DNA of 36,238 nucleotides from positions 1 through 36,238 of the forward strand of contig PCVX01000045.1 in the NCBI GenBank assembly GCA_002796105.1, in the 5' to 3' direction. Positions 24,001 through 36,000 of the stretch are shown here, in pieces. Position numbers and translations under genes: made by a program. Positions within the stretch are counted from its first letter, which is position 1, and each line of letters begins with the position of its first letter. The notes below the pieces were generated by a model that was not told the DNA's origin, did no database searches, and was given only the letters and a program-made list of their open reading frames with translations. This DNA comes from Candidatus Omnitrophica bacterium CG11_big_fil_rev_8_21_14_0_20_63_9. GTDB lineage: Bacteria; Omnitrophota; Gorgyraeia; Aquiviventales; Aquiviventaceae.

Positions 24001-27000
24001 CACAGGGTGGGCGCATCCTTGAGCTGGGGCAGATCTGGGAGGCGAAAGCCAGGGCAGAGGAGCGCATGATCGAGGAGCTGACGCGGCTCACCGGCCGCCG
24101 GCTGCGCGCCGGACGCCCCACCATCGTCGAAGCCCGACGCTTTACCGATTACAAGTGGAACACGTTCTTCCTCGGTCTGCCTGGCCGCATTGGGCTGCAG
24201 GGCCTGTACTACTTGACCGCTGATCCGGAAGAGGGCGGCTTGGGCCTGAATGTCATTGTGGGCGGCAAGGCGCATGAAGAGGACGGCTTGGGTCAGCGCT
24301 GGGTGCGGGAGCTCCAGCAGGCGCAGGATGATCCTCGGTTGCACGGCGCCTACCTATTTGTGCCATGGACCCCTGACATCGCGAAGGTCGTGATTCAGGG
24401 CGCGAAGGCTTCGCTGCAGACCTCCATTCCGCCGCTTGAGGCTGCGGGCATGAAAGACAAGAAGGACATGATCACGTACAGCGTGGTGGTGTCCAGTTAC
24501 ACGGGAGGCCCGGTGCAGCAAGTGACGAATGTGCTGACGCATGGCGCGCGCGGGAATGGGTACCTGTTTGAGCCGTTTTCGCACCAGGCGCTGCAGGCCG
24601 CGCTCGAAGATCTCTCGGCCCGCTTCTACGCCTACATCTACGCGCGCGAGGGCCGCGATCCGGAGTCGCTACGTCGTTTCCCGAACACGATTTGGGCGAA
24701 CCGGGTCATTCGTTACATGACCGAGCAGGCCCCGAACGACATCCTTCGCGTGATGCAAAACGCCGGCCGCATGCTGCCGGTCGTGGATGCGCGCACGGCC
24801 GCACTGAAGTTCGGATCGGTGTACGGCCGTATCTTAGGCATCCCGATTAATTACTCGATCTATCCGGCCATTATCCAGAAGCTGCTGCGCGATTTTGAGG
24901 CACAGCTCGGCCTTCCGTCTGATGACGGCACACCGCCGCCGGCCCCCCGCGGGCCTCCGCAGGAAACCGGTCCGCCTGCAGCTCCCACATCAGACCAATC
25001 GCCCTCGGTTTCGGCCCAGCCCCGCGGCACGCCGCAGGGCGAAGCTGTTTTTAATGGCCCTGGAAAGGTAGCGCTTCCCCGTGGGATGAGCGCCTTTGTT
25101 CCGGTGGTCTTTGCGGTCGAGTCGATCGATGCTGCGTCGGCCGGCCTGGTGCTCATCATCGTCGGGGTCCTGCTCGACGTCCTGGCTGGCGTCATGGCGA
25201 GCCACTTGCGCTCAGGGGCATTGGACCTTAGTCGCCGCGAGATCAGGCTGGTGGGCCAAGATGAAGGTTGGATGAGATCTCTCGAAAACTTGGCGCATCG
25301 GGCCATGAACGCTGCGCTCGCTATCGCCGTAGGCGCGGTCGCATTCGTGGGACTCGGCTTGATCATCGGCGGCGTGCTCATGATGGTCTTCGGCGTGCCT
25401 GGCGCCTCGGGCATGGACATGAGCCTTAGCGCCGCCGCGCTGCCGATGGTGTTGGGGACGATCCATTGGTCTGCGGCCGCTCCAGGCAACGGTCCGCAGG
25501 GCGGCAATGGCGGCATGGATGCCCGGGAGCGTCTGCGGGAGTCGCTGCTGGCCACGATCGCGGTCATCGTCAGCCTCCTTGGCGCCGCAGCGTTTGGAGC
25601 ACCGGAATGGGGTGTGGGGCTGGCGCTGCCGGTGATGCTCACCACCGTGCGCACCCGTCAGGAGCAGGGCGAGCGCAATGTCACCCCATTGCCAATGTGG
25701 AGGCGCCTGCCTGGGACCATTGCGATCGCGACCCTGGCGGCACTCCTGATGATGCCTGGGTCGCTCGGAGACCGTGATGCCGAGCTGGGTTCACAGGCTC
25801 CTGCGATCGCTGCCCAGGAACCCGATGTGGTCATTCCCTCGGCGCTGAGCCAGCTTGCCGGTCGGTCGCTGCCTGCCGAAACAGAACATGCCCTTCGTCA
25901 GACTGTGCTCGAATTTGGCTGGGAGGCGCTCCCTTCATTGATCACGATTCGACAGGATTGGCACAGACCGCATGGTGAGCGGCGCACCGCAGATGAGCTC
26001 ATTATTGAGCTTGTTCAGGATCGGGACGCAGCGCTGGATGTGCTTCGCCGGGCACGAGCGACCGGCGATGTGCCATTGCAACGGCAATTGGAGGAGGCGC
26101 TGTGGCTCGCGTACAGATGGGGGGGGAGATTAGACCTCGAGGTTGAACTGGGTCGGCCGATCTGGCGGCCAGCTCAGATCGCCGGTGCCATTGCGGCTAT
26201 CTGGTGGTGGGTGTGGGCGACACACCTGCTTCCCATTCTCCGCTGGCGACGTCCGCATCCGGTATCGGTTGATGTGCGCTTTGTTACCTGGGTGGAGACC
26301 ATGGAGGAAAGAGACTGGTGGCCACTCTGGTGGTGGCTGCTGCCCAGTGGATTCGCAATAGCCTCGCTGCCATGGTTGCCGAGGCTGCTCTTTACGCCCT
26401 CGCTAGGGATCGTGCTGGGATGGCTGGTCGCCAGCAGCGTTGCCGCTGCCGTCATCTCGGGAGTTAGCAGCGGCATTATCGAGTCCGCCGGCGACGCATT
26501 GGATCGGTGGACCGGAAATCGATATGAGCGGTCCACGATTGGCTCGCCTCACCGGGCACGGCGGCTGTTGTGGTATCGCACGTTGTTGAGCAGCCCCAAG
26601 GCGTGGTTGCGGCGGCGAGCCGTGGAGATGCTTGCGGATGATGGGGATCGCGATGTGACCGGACAGTTGCTTGCGCTCATCCATGACCCGGACGCAACGG
26701 TCCGGGCCGCGGTCATCATCGCGATGGAGCGACTGCAGGCTGCCGAGGCGGTGCCGGCGCTGCGCGCCGCCTTGCACGACCTCGATCCCGTCATGCGAGA
26801 TCATGCCGTTCGTGCGCTCGGGGGGCTTGGTGCGATCAACGCGATTCCTGACCTGGTGCAGCTCTTCCATCAAGACCGGCATTTGCCGACGGCAGCGGTG
26901 GCACTGAACCGGCTCGGCTGGCGACCTGAAGGCGCCGGAGACTGGGAACGGTTCCATGTGGGTCTGCAGCAGGCGATGGGGATTGTCAGCCCCGATCCCA

Positions 27001-30000
27001 TCGAGGTGATTGATAACCGTCTGCAGCAGATTTCCCCTGAAATCACCGAGGAAGTCGATGCGGGGCATCCGGGGCAGACCTATGTGAGCACGTCACCCAA
27101 TCCTGAGTACGTGGCGCTCATGCAGCGGCGGCAGCAGCTCACGAAGCAGGGCGGGCGGACCTGGGCTGAGCCATCCGCCGGCGTGCCGCTGAACCGGTCG
27201 TTGCTGCAGGCGGCCCAAGCCGGGCAAATCGATGTTGAGCGCATCCCTGATGAGCGCTTACGAGCCTTTCTCCAGTGGTTGCGGCAGCACAAGTTAGACG
27301 ACATCGTGGTGTTCGGCGGGGCGGTGCGCGACCTGCTCCTTGGCACATCCCCGGACGATCTGGATGTGACGATCTCGGTTGAGCTGACGCCGGAGGAAGC
27401 GGCGGCCATGAGCACGACCACCAGCCAAGCGAACCCGCGCGTGCTGGGAGAGGCGCTGGATGCGGTCGAACGGCTGGCCGCTGCGTTGGGTGGTGCGCCC
27501 GAGCAGCTCCTCAACCCTCAGCCGGGCCGCGAGCTGACGTTCATGGGGTTGCCCGTGCAATACGCGGGGCCGGTTCGGCGCGTCACGTCAGCCGGCACGC
27601 CGGTCATCGTGAAGCGTGCCTTCGTGGATGCCCGGTCGCGTCGCCTGGTCCGGTCGAGCACCGGCGCCAATATTCTCGGTTTCGGGCTCTACAGCGATGG
27701 GCGCGTTGTGGCTGATCCGCAAGCTCTGGAGGACCTGAGCCTTGGACGTCTGCGCATTGTCGGAGACGGAGAGAACTTCTTCCTGGGAGACGTCCTGCGC
27801 ATCCTTCGGTTGAAACACCAGTTTGGATTGGCCGTCTCCCAGGAAGATGCGCAAACGGTCCGTGCGCGCTTGGACGCCTACCGGCAAGAGCGCCTGGTCC
27901 TGGCGCCAAGCGAGCTGCCTGCCGTGGAGCAAGTCGCCGCCAAAGTCATCCGCACTGCACGTGATCCGGAAGCGGTCCGAGCAGAGCTGGAGTCTCTCGG
28001 TGTGCCGCAACTGCTTGAGCGCGCCCGCGCTCCGGGTGCTCCAGCAGTTTACGCGGTGCTTCCTGGTTTGGGCCTATTCGCCGGATGGCCGGAACTGGCC
28101 GAGTGGCTGAGCGCTCACTCAGCGCTGCTGGGTATCGCTGTTGCGCTTAGTCTTGGGTTAGCAACAGTGCGCTGGTTTACGCACAAGCGGACAAGCCGGG
28201 CGCGCTCATCGGCTGAGAGTGACGCGAAAGACGATGCGGTGTTCATCGGGGTGCGGCTCATCGCGCGGTGGATTGTGCTGCTGGCGACCGGGCTGCTGGC
28301 AGCACTCCTCTTTGGCGGCGTGGCGCGAGGGGCCGAGCCGCGTGCTCCTGCGCCGCCCGCGGCGGACGTGGCGGAAACCGCCATGACGGCGCAGATCGGC
28401 ATTTTCCTTGAGTCGGTGCGGTCACAGGAAGAAGACCTGCTGGTCATTAATCACATGGTCGCCATGCTGAAGGCGCTGGATGGAGGCGCGCGCGATCTGA
28501 TTGACCGGCCGGATGATCCGGACTTTCCGCCTGCGGTGATCGTGGTGGATGATCTTGGGGAATTCGTTCGCGCATTCGGCCGCCCGGAGATCACCCGGTC
28601 GTATGAGGCACAGCTTGCGGACAACAAGATGCTCAGCGATCTGGGGGTCATCATCGGCTCGCCAGGCCGCGCGGCGTACACGATCATCATGACGCAAGAT
28701 GTGGTGGAACAGTCCGCCAGGCTGTTGGGGACGCTCGCACTCCATCTGGCCGGCTCATTTCCTCTGGAGCGGGACTTCAGCAGCCACGGGTGGTCCATCG
28801 CGCGCAAGCAGACCACAGCCTACCAACGCTCGGTGAAGATTCTCACCGCGCTGCTCGATGACCCGGCCTTTGCGGCGCTGCGCTCGGAGATCTCGGATGG
28901 AGGTCTTGTGGCGCTGCGCAACGAGGTCGTGCCGGAGTTCCGCGGCAAGGTGGAGAGCTGGAAGGTGCGATTAACACCTGAAGAGCGCGCCGCGATGGCG
29001 ATGCCAACGCCCGCACCATCAGCCACCCCTTCTCCTGACACAAGCTCGGACGGCACGCCGACCCCTTCAGCCTCGCCGCGCGAGCCCGGAGCGTCGGACG
29101 CGCTGGCCGCGCTGCTGGCGATCATCGCATCTCACGGCTCGCGGGCTGACCGCCGGCGGCAGGAGAAGACCGCTCGAAAGGCCGCTGCTAACGGAACGCA
29201 GGCGCCAACGCTGACGCGCCGCCGGCTGCTCTGGATGGGTGGTGCTGCAGCTGTTCTTGCGGCAGCGGAAGCCGCCCGGCGATCCATCACGCCGACGCTC
29301 ATCCCCGCAATGACGCCACAGCAGCCGCGGCCCGTGCCAATTCCCACGATGACACCTTCCCAGGAGCGCAGCGACTTCGAGCCGGAAGAGGCCGATCGTT
29401 CGCCGCAGGTGGCTGCATGGAAGCAGGAGATCCTCGATGCGATGGACGCAGCGATCGCGCAGATGCCCGAAGACGCCACCGAAGACCGGCCGCGCGCGCA
29501 AGCGATCCGCGACTCCATCGCCGGCCCGCTGGGCGTGCTCTACAACACCCCGAATCAGCCGCTGCATGCCCGCACCGCGATCGAGATCATCTACAGCGCT
29601 GAAGATCCGACGCAGGTTGAAGCGATCGCGGTGAACTACGGGGTTTTCCCGGCACTGGGCTGGCCGTATCAGACGGCGGCAATGACACATGAGGGTGCCC
29701 ATCTGCTGCAGCAAACTACGTTGCGTCTTGCTGAGAATGAGTGGGTTGACACATTAGATCTCGCGCTGCGGGTATTTCCAGCGCGCCCGGGTGAGTCGCC
29801 AGAGGAGCACTTAGAGCGCTTCTTCGCCAATCCACAGCACGCCGAGTTCGTGAAAGAGGGCATGGTGTTTTTCCTGGAACTGGAGGCCCAAGCAAGAGAG
29901 GTGGAGCTCAGCTACCTGCGCCGGCTGGCGAATCACATCGGACGCGAGGCGATCATCATCGCCGCGCAGCCTGAGATGCGACCGATGGTGGCTGAGGTGG

Positions 30001-33000
30001 TCCATGGCGCATCGAGCATGACGCGGCCGGATGGCAGCATGAGCGATCGTCAGCGATTGGTGCTGCGCCAGCACTTCGTCGGGCGGCTGGCTGAGTTCGG
30101 CGTCGATTACCTGACGCGCAGCCTCATGCGCGCTGTCTTGGCGCAAGGTGACTTGTCCTGGCTCCTGAATGCTGAGTATCAACACCGCGTGCCGCCGTTG
30201 GCTCCGCTGCCATCCTCCAGCGGCGACCGGCTGTCCCGCGCGGTCTCTGCGCTACCTTTACTCGCTGGTGCCACTGAGACACCGAAACAGCAAGCCGTGA
30301 AGCAGCTGCGGGGCATCACCGAACGGCTGACAGCAATTCGCGCCCGCATGGGCGCAACCACCCTCGCACATGCCGATGTGACTTACGGCTTCGCCCTTGG
30401 GCAGGTCAGAGCTGCGCTGGATATTCTGCAAACGATCCAGGATGTTGCAACATTAGGCGCTCGAGCGATCATCATTCGCGAAGGGCTTCGCTCAGTCATC
30501 ACGTATGTAGATGATGCGCGCTCTTCACTCTACCGCGATGCTGAGCGGCTTGATTGGCTGGGCGAGAATGACCGGCGCGAGCTGAGGAACATGGCGGCCG
30601 AGCTTGAGGAAATCCGGAACGATCTTGAGCGGATCCTTGCAGATTTGGATCGCCAGCCGCCTGCATCGAGTGTCTACGAACCCGGCCTTCGACCGGCAGG
30701 GTTGTCCGAAGAGGTGCCCGTTGCTGCGCCAAGGAGCTTAGAAGAGCTGCTCAGAGAGTTCCTGAGAGGCACCGAGTTTGAGGGCAGGCGCAGAAGCCGG
30801 CGTCCTCGTGGTGAGGCCTCGCAAGTCACCCAGGTCACTCCGACCGACTGGGCCGCACTGAGTGATGAAGACGTATTGCGGGCCGTGATCCGGCAGCTGG
30901 ACGCCGCGCTGCCGCCGCGGCGCGATCACCGCTGGACGAGAAACTTCCAGGAGGAAAACGCCGTCAATGATCTGCGCCGGGCGATCACCCGGTTGATCGG
31001 GCTGCGCACGGTCGAGCGCGCCTGGCCCCGGCTCATTGAGAACATCCGCGATGAGATGCGGCCGTCGGTCAGCATGGTGGAATACCTCCTCGCTGAGCGG
31101 CGCTCGCCCAACCATCCGGACACCGTGAAGCTTCGAGTGGCCAGCGAGCGGCTGGCAAATGTCATGCAAGGCCTGCACGTGCTTCGGGATCGACTGGTGG
31201 AGCAGGTTCGAGCGAAGCGGGAGGTCTCAGCACGGGAATCGCCTGCCTCAGGCGAAGGCTGGACGATCCAGCGCGAGCCGGCTCGTCCGCGCCTGGCCCG
31301 GCCCACAGCGCCTGCGCCGCGCGCGGCTCCTGCCGCAGCCGGCCCAACCCGCGAGGATCGGGCGCGCGACGTTGACACCTTCGAGCGCGACCTGAATGCG
31401 TTCCTGCGAGCGACGCCGACCAGGGAAGGGCATGAGGCGCTGGCGCGGCGGCTCACCCGCATCCGGGCGCAGGCGACGGTTGCCCATGACACGGACGTGC
31501 TGAATTCAACCCGCGGCTGGGCACACAGCCTTGAGCAGGTTGACGAAACGCTCTCCAAGGCTGAGCGGGCTGCGCGTGCGCCAGTCCCGGCATCGGCGGC
31601 GCGACCAGAGCCTGCGGCAGCACCCGAGCCTTCACCTCAGGCAGAGAGCGAAGCCGTTGCGCCACAGGAGAGCCGCGCAGACGCTGTGCGGCGGCTTGAG
31701 GCGGCACTCAGCGAATTGCTCGTACCACTTGCCGGCCCGAAGGCATGGCAGCGGCGCGGCTATCTGCTGCCAGGCAACCCGCAAGGCGGCCTGATCGCAA
31801 TCCAAAGCGCACGCACCGCGCTGCGCCGGGGCACAGATCAGGATGTGCTCAGTGCGCTGCGGCTGCTGAATGAGGGCGTGAGTGCGCTGACGCCACTCGC
31901 CGACAAGCACCCAGAGCTGAAACCGCTCTTCATCGAAGGCTTTGGAATCTATCAAGAGCTTCTCGAGCTTTCCGAGCGGTTCGACATCAAGCCACAGGCT
32001 CAGCCCACGCCCACCCGGCGAGGGCTTTTCGCCGTCGCCCCACTCGCGCTGGCCGGCGAGTCGCTGTGGACGCTGCTGCGCCACCGGCTCTTCACCGATG
32101 ATACGCAGCTGCCGCTGATCGGTTTAGCCATAGCGGCCGGCGCGCTCATCGCGCTCGGGTTGGAGTTGCGCCGCAGCCTGCCGGCGATGCTCAGGGCGGA
32201 CCGGATCAGCAGGACCGTGGAAATCGGCACGACACGAGGCGAGTTCAAGGAGCAGGTGGCGGTGGACCGCTTTATCTACCGGATCGCCAGCCGGGCCATG
32301 GTCGCCCTGGGGCTGCTGATCTATACGGGCATCATTGTCTGGGCCGGCTGGCACGCCTGGGATATATGGTCGTCGATGCCGCTCGCCGCGCCGCTGGTCA
32401 TCGGCATGACCCGGCATAAGCAGGTGTATGAAATCGTCCGGGCCGCTGGCGCAGAGGGCATTCAATTCAATGCGGTGGTGTCCGAGATTTCGCGCAATAT
32501 GAGCTTTCGGTATCAGGATGTCACCATCAACGACTACCTGCGCAAGCTTCAGATCATGGGGCTGATCGCTCCAAGCATTAGTCATTCAGGCGAGCGGTAT
32601 GCTATCACCCCTGAAGCTGCGCGTGCCGATCAGCGAGCGCTGGGTCAACACCTCGCGGAGCTGCGCACCCCCCTGACGCCTGAACGGCTGGAACGGGTCC
32701 GCGCGGCGATTCGAGCCGAGCTTGTACGTGCGGCCCAGGAAGCTGGCACATTCCGTGAGGAGCGGCGCTATCTCGGCGGTACGCGTCGTCAGGCGATGTC
32801 CGTCGACGTGTTTCTCAGGAATCCCGCACAGCTGGGGTTTGTGTTGAACATTGCGCCTCGCGGAGCACGAAGCGAGCCATTGAGCAAGGACGTCATTGCC
32901 AGCATTGTGAACTCTGATGGCACAGTGACCAACTTGCGCAACCGAGGAATCCTTTGGTCTGGAGAGGTGATTCGACTGGAGCCCCAAGAGGCTCTTGCGC

Positions 33001-36000
33001 CGTCCACTTCCACAGCACCCACGTCGCGCGCTGTGATCCGGCAACTGCAGCGCGCGATCCGTCAACGTTGGAGCGAGGCCACCTCAGAGCAGCAAGAGGC
33101 ATACTGGCTTAACCCCGACAGGCTGGTGGCGACCGCGATCGCCACGCTGCGCCTCCAAACCGTCGTGATGACCCAGCCGCTTCGGGAGACAATCGAGCGG
33201 ACGCTACGGGCCACGGTGGGCGAGACCGATCCAATCGAGCGGCGCATCGAAGCGGCGGCGGTCCGGCTGTGGGAGCAGGCATCTGAAGAACGCCGGCAGG
33301 CACTGCGCAGCGATCCGCGCTTGTATGAGACGCTCACTCTCGGCGCGATTGCCACGCGATCAATAACGCTGACGCGGGAGATTCAAGAGGCGGTGCGAGA
33401 CAGTGCGTGGGCCGTGCTGCAAGCGGATCAGGCTCTCACGACGTTCTTCGACGACTTGGAAGCTCGTAATCAGTTGCGGCCCTTTGTGCGCCGGATGGTC
33501 GAAACCTGGCGGGCGCTGGTATTGAAATCGCCAGGAACCATTGGCCTCTTCCTGCTTGGCGTGCTGGGGGCCGCGATGCTTTTCGGCGAGTGGACGTCGG
33601 GGATGACATTTGCGCCCATGGCGTTGATGGTCCGCTCGAGCGCGCCTGACCGGCGGTTCCAGGATGGCCGAGGCGCCGACAAGGTCGTCGAAACACACCC
33701 GGTGCCTTGGGCAATGGACGGGAAGTTCCTCGGCGAGTTCCTGCGGCGGGAGTTCAGCGAGCGCTACACTTGGGTAAGCGAGAATGCCGACGTGGAGGAC
33801 GAGGCCCGGTTGGCCGTCCCGGTGGACGGTGTGGTCGCCATCATCCGGCGCGAAGGAGAGGAGGCGGTCTTCAATGCCTCACCCGGTGATGTCGTGCGTG
33901 CCGGCGACCAGGTGTCTCTGGTGCACGTGTCGCTCTGGCAGCGGCTGCATGACTACAAAAAGGCCAAACTACGGCATAGCTTTATGGATTTCGAGCTGGC
34001 ATTTCAGGATCGGTCAGACATCGAGATCTCTTATGAGACCCGCGTGATCCGCGGCCGGGGGTATCCTGAGGCCTTGGGAGTCATCGCGCCCGTCATAGCC
34101 ACTCCGTCTGACATCATCCAGGCCATCGTGGCTTCAGGCCTCATCCGTTGGAACCGCTCGGAGCGACGGATGCTTGGTGAAGCGCGCCAGGATTTTAGGG
34201 ACATCGCCAACGGCTATAACGTCTCAGTGACGGCGTCTCATCCGAATCCTGACGACACGCTCTTTGAGCAAACAATCGGCGGGCTGCGCCAGCAGCACCC
34301 AGAGCTGGCCGAAGAGCTCGCCCGGCCTGATGTGCTCGTGATTCTTGAGCATTTCTTCTATAGCCCGCGACTGTCTCCTGAAGAGATGCGCCAGCGGATA
34401 CAACAGCTCTTTATGGAGGAATATCTCGAGGACTTGTATTCGCGGCAAGACCGGCTGATTGACCACACGAAGAGGCTCACGCTGACCGATGAGCAGGCCG
34501 ACGATATCGCGGCGGCGCTGATCGCAGCGCGGCAAGCGCGCGCAGCCGGCGCTTCAACGGTCCTGATGAGTTTGGCGGTTATTGCATTGGCGGCTGGGGC
34601 TTTGACGGCCGCGCTCTTTGGCGGGTGGGTTTCTGGAGGCATGCTCGCCGCGCCGCTGGTCATCGGCATGGCGCGGCCGGTGACGCGCTCGCCTGACGCG
34701 GTGTTCCTGGCGCTTACGCAATCGCTGCGCCCGATGACCGCCAAGGAGCTTGCGGAGGGGTTGGGCATCAAGCCCTCGGCGGTCAATGGTGACCTGCTGG
34801 TGCTGCGGCGCCTTGGTTTGGTCATGTATGGCGGCATCCGGGAAGGCGATCCAGCCAGAGACAAAAGCGATCCAACATATGTCATCACGCCAGAAGCGGC
34901 TGAGGCGGATCATGAGCGGCTGGCGGATATCCTCTGGACGGTTGGGGGCGGAGCAGCCGGCGTGTTGGTCGAGCGCGCGCGTCCTGAGATCCAGCAAGAG
35001 GTGCTGGCTAACGTGCCGACCGGCTATCAAGAGGAACGGTTATACGTCAGCCCGCGCTTGCTGAATATGTCGATCACCCGGTTGCTCGGCGATCCTGGGC
35101 TGTTGGGAGTTTCGGTGCACGTGCGCGTAGTCGTCGGGCATGCGGTCATGGCGCCTGGCACCATCATCAAGATCCGCCGCACGGCGACCGGCGAGATCGA
35201 AGATGTCGTGGAGGGCAGCGTCATCCGTCCCGGCGATCGGGTGATTTTTGAATCAGGGCGCCCGCCGCGGGCCGGCGAGTTTGTGGTGCCGGAGCGGCGG
35301 CGTCTTCCAGAGCCGGTGGCGGTTCGCCGCTCGCCGACGATTGTGGACGATTCGCTGCGCCTGCATGCCGGAGGCGTGCCGGAGCATATCGCGCGTGCCA
35401 TGGTACGGCGCTGGGCCGGGCTGTCGCTTGCGAGGCGGCGGGAGTATCGCACGAATCCTGATGGGCTCTACCTTGGCGTTTTGGAAGAGCTTGGCGAACG
35501 GGACATTCTCCGCTCGCCCGAGCTGCGCCGCGGCCTTCGCCATGCCACGGTGGGCATTTTGGCATTTTCCATCGGGCATCCCGAGGAGACATGGAGCGAT
35601 GAGACGGTTGAGCGGGCGGTGGCGTTCCTGGTGCATGGGGCCGATCAGGAGCCGGTGCGCAGCACCGGCGTGAGAGGCCTGGCTGCCGCGCTGGCGGCTG
35701 TTGCGGCCGGCGTCGGGTTGAGCCTGTGGGGAAGCGACGCCTCAAGCGAAGGCGTACTCCAGGCAGGCGTCGTGTTCATGGGCTTGCTGGCGGGCGCGGT
35801 ATGGTTCGACATCCTGGGCCGCGTCATGCGTGCGGATGAGCGGTTCTTGCGCGGTTCCGCATGGCGGCGCGGAAGATTGGACCGGCTCGTGCGCCGCGCT
35901 CGCGGACGCGACGATCTCATTGCCGGATTCCATCCGGATCCATCGTCCAAGGTGTTGACCCATTACAATCCGGTGACTGGGCGCATCATGGCCAGCGGGG

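Larger units (their letters stand above)
16524..34673 (+). repeat. Dispersed membrane-hairpin signature (AALPxVxG type), at least eleven copies
   Basis: Each copy ends a hydrophobic stretch with a Leu-Ala-Ala-(Leu)-Pro-hydrophobic-Val/Leu-x-Gly turn and is followed by a polar or basic linker. Positions: 16,524-16,553; 17,595-17,618; 17,964-17,993; 18,915-18,947; 21,489-21,518; 22,113-22,151; 25,425-25,463; 25,620-25,652; 32,376-32,408; 33,603-33,635; 34,641-34,673. More distant matches are near 1,680 and 14,310. A preceding motif AALxFGG or AAxLG recurs too. Copies 1 and 3 share nearly the same DNA over 26 bases. They behave as separators between domains. I do not know a named family for them. 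Confidence 0.72.

Noticed and set aside
34230-34250. TASHPNP, resembling a phosphohexomutase serine loop
   Set aside because: The surrounding sequence has none of the other loops (GTSG/YDIRG, DGDxDR, GEPSG, RPSG) and the spacing differs; probably chance.
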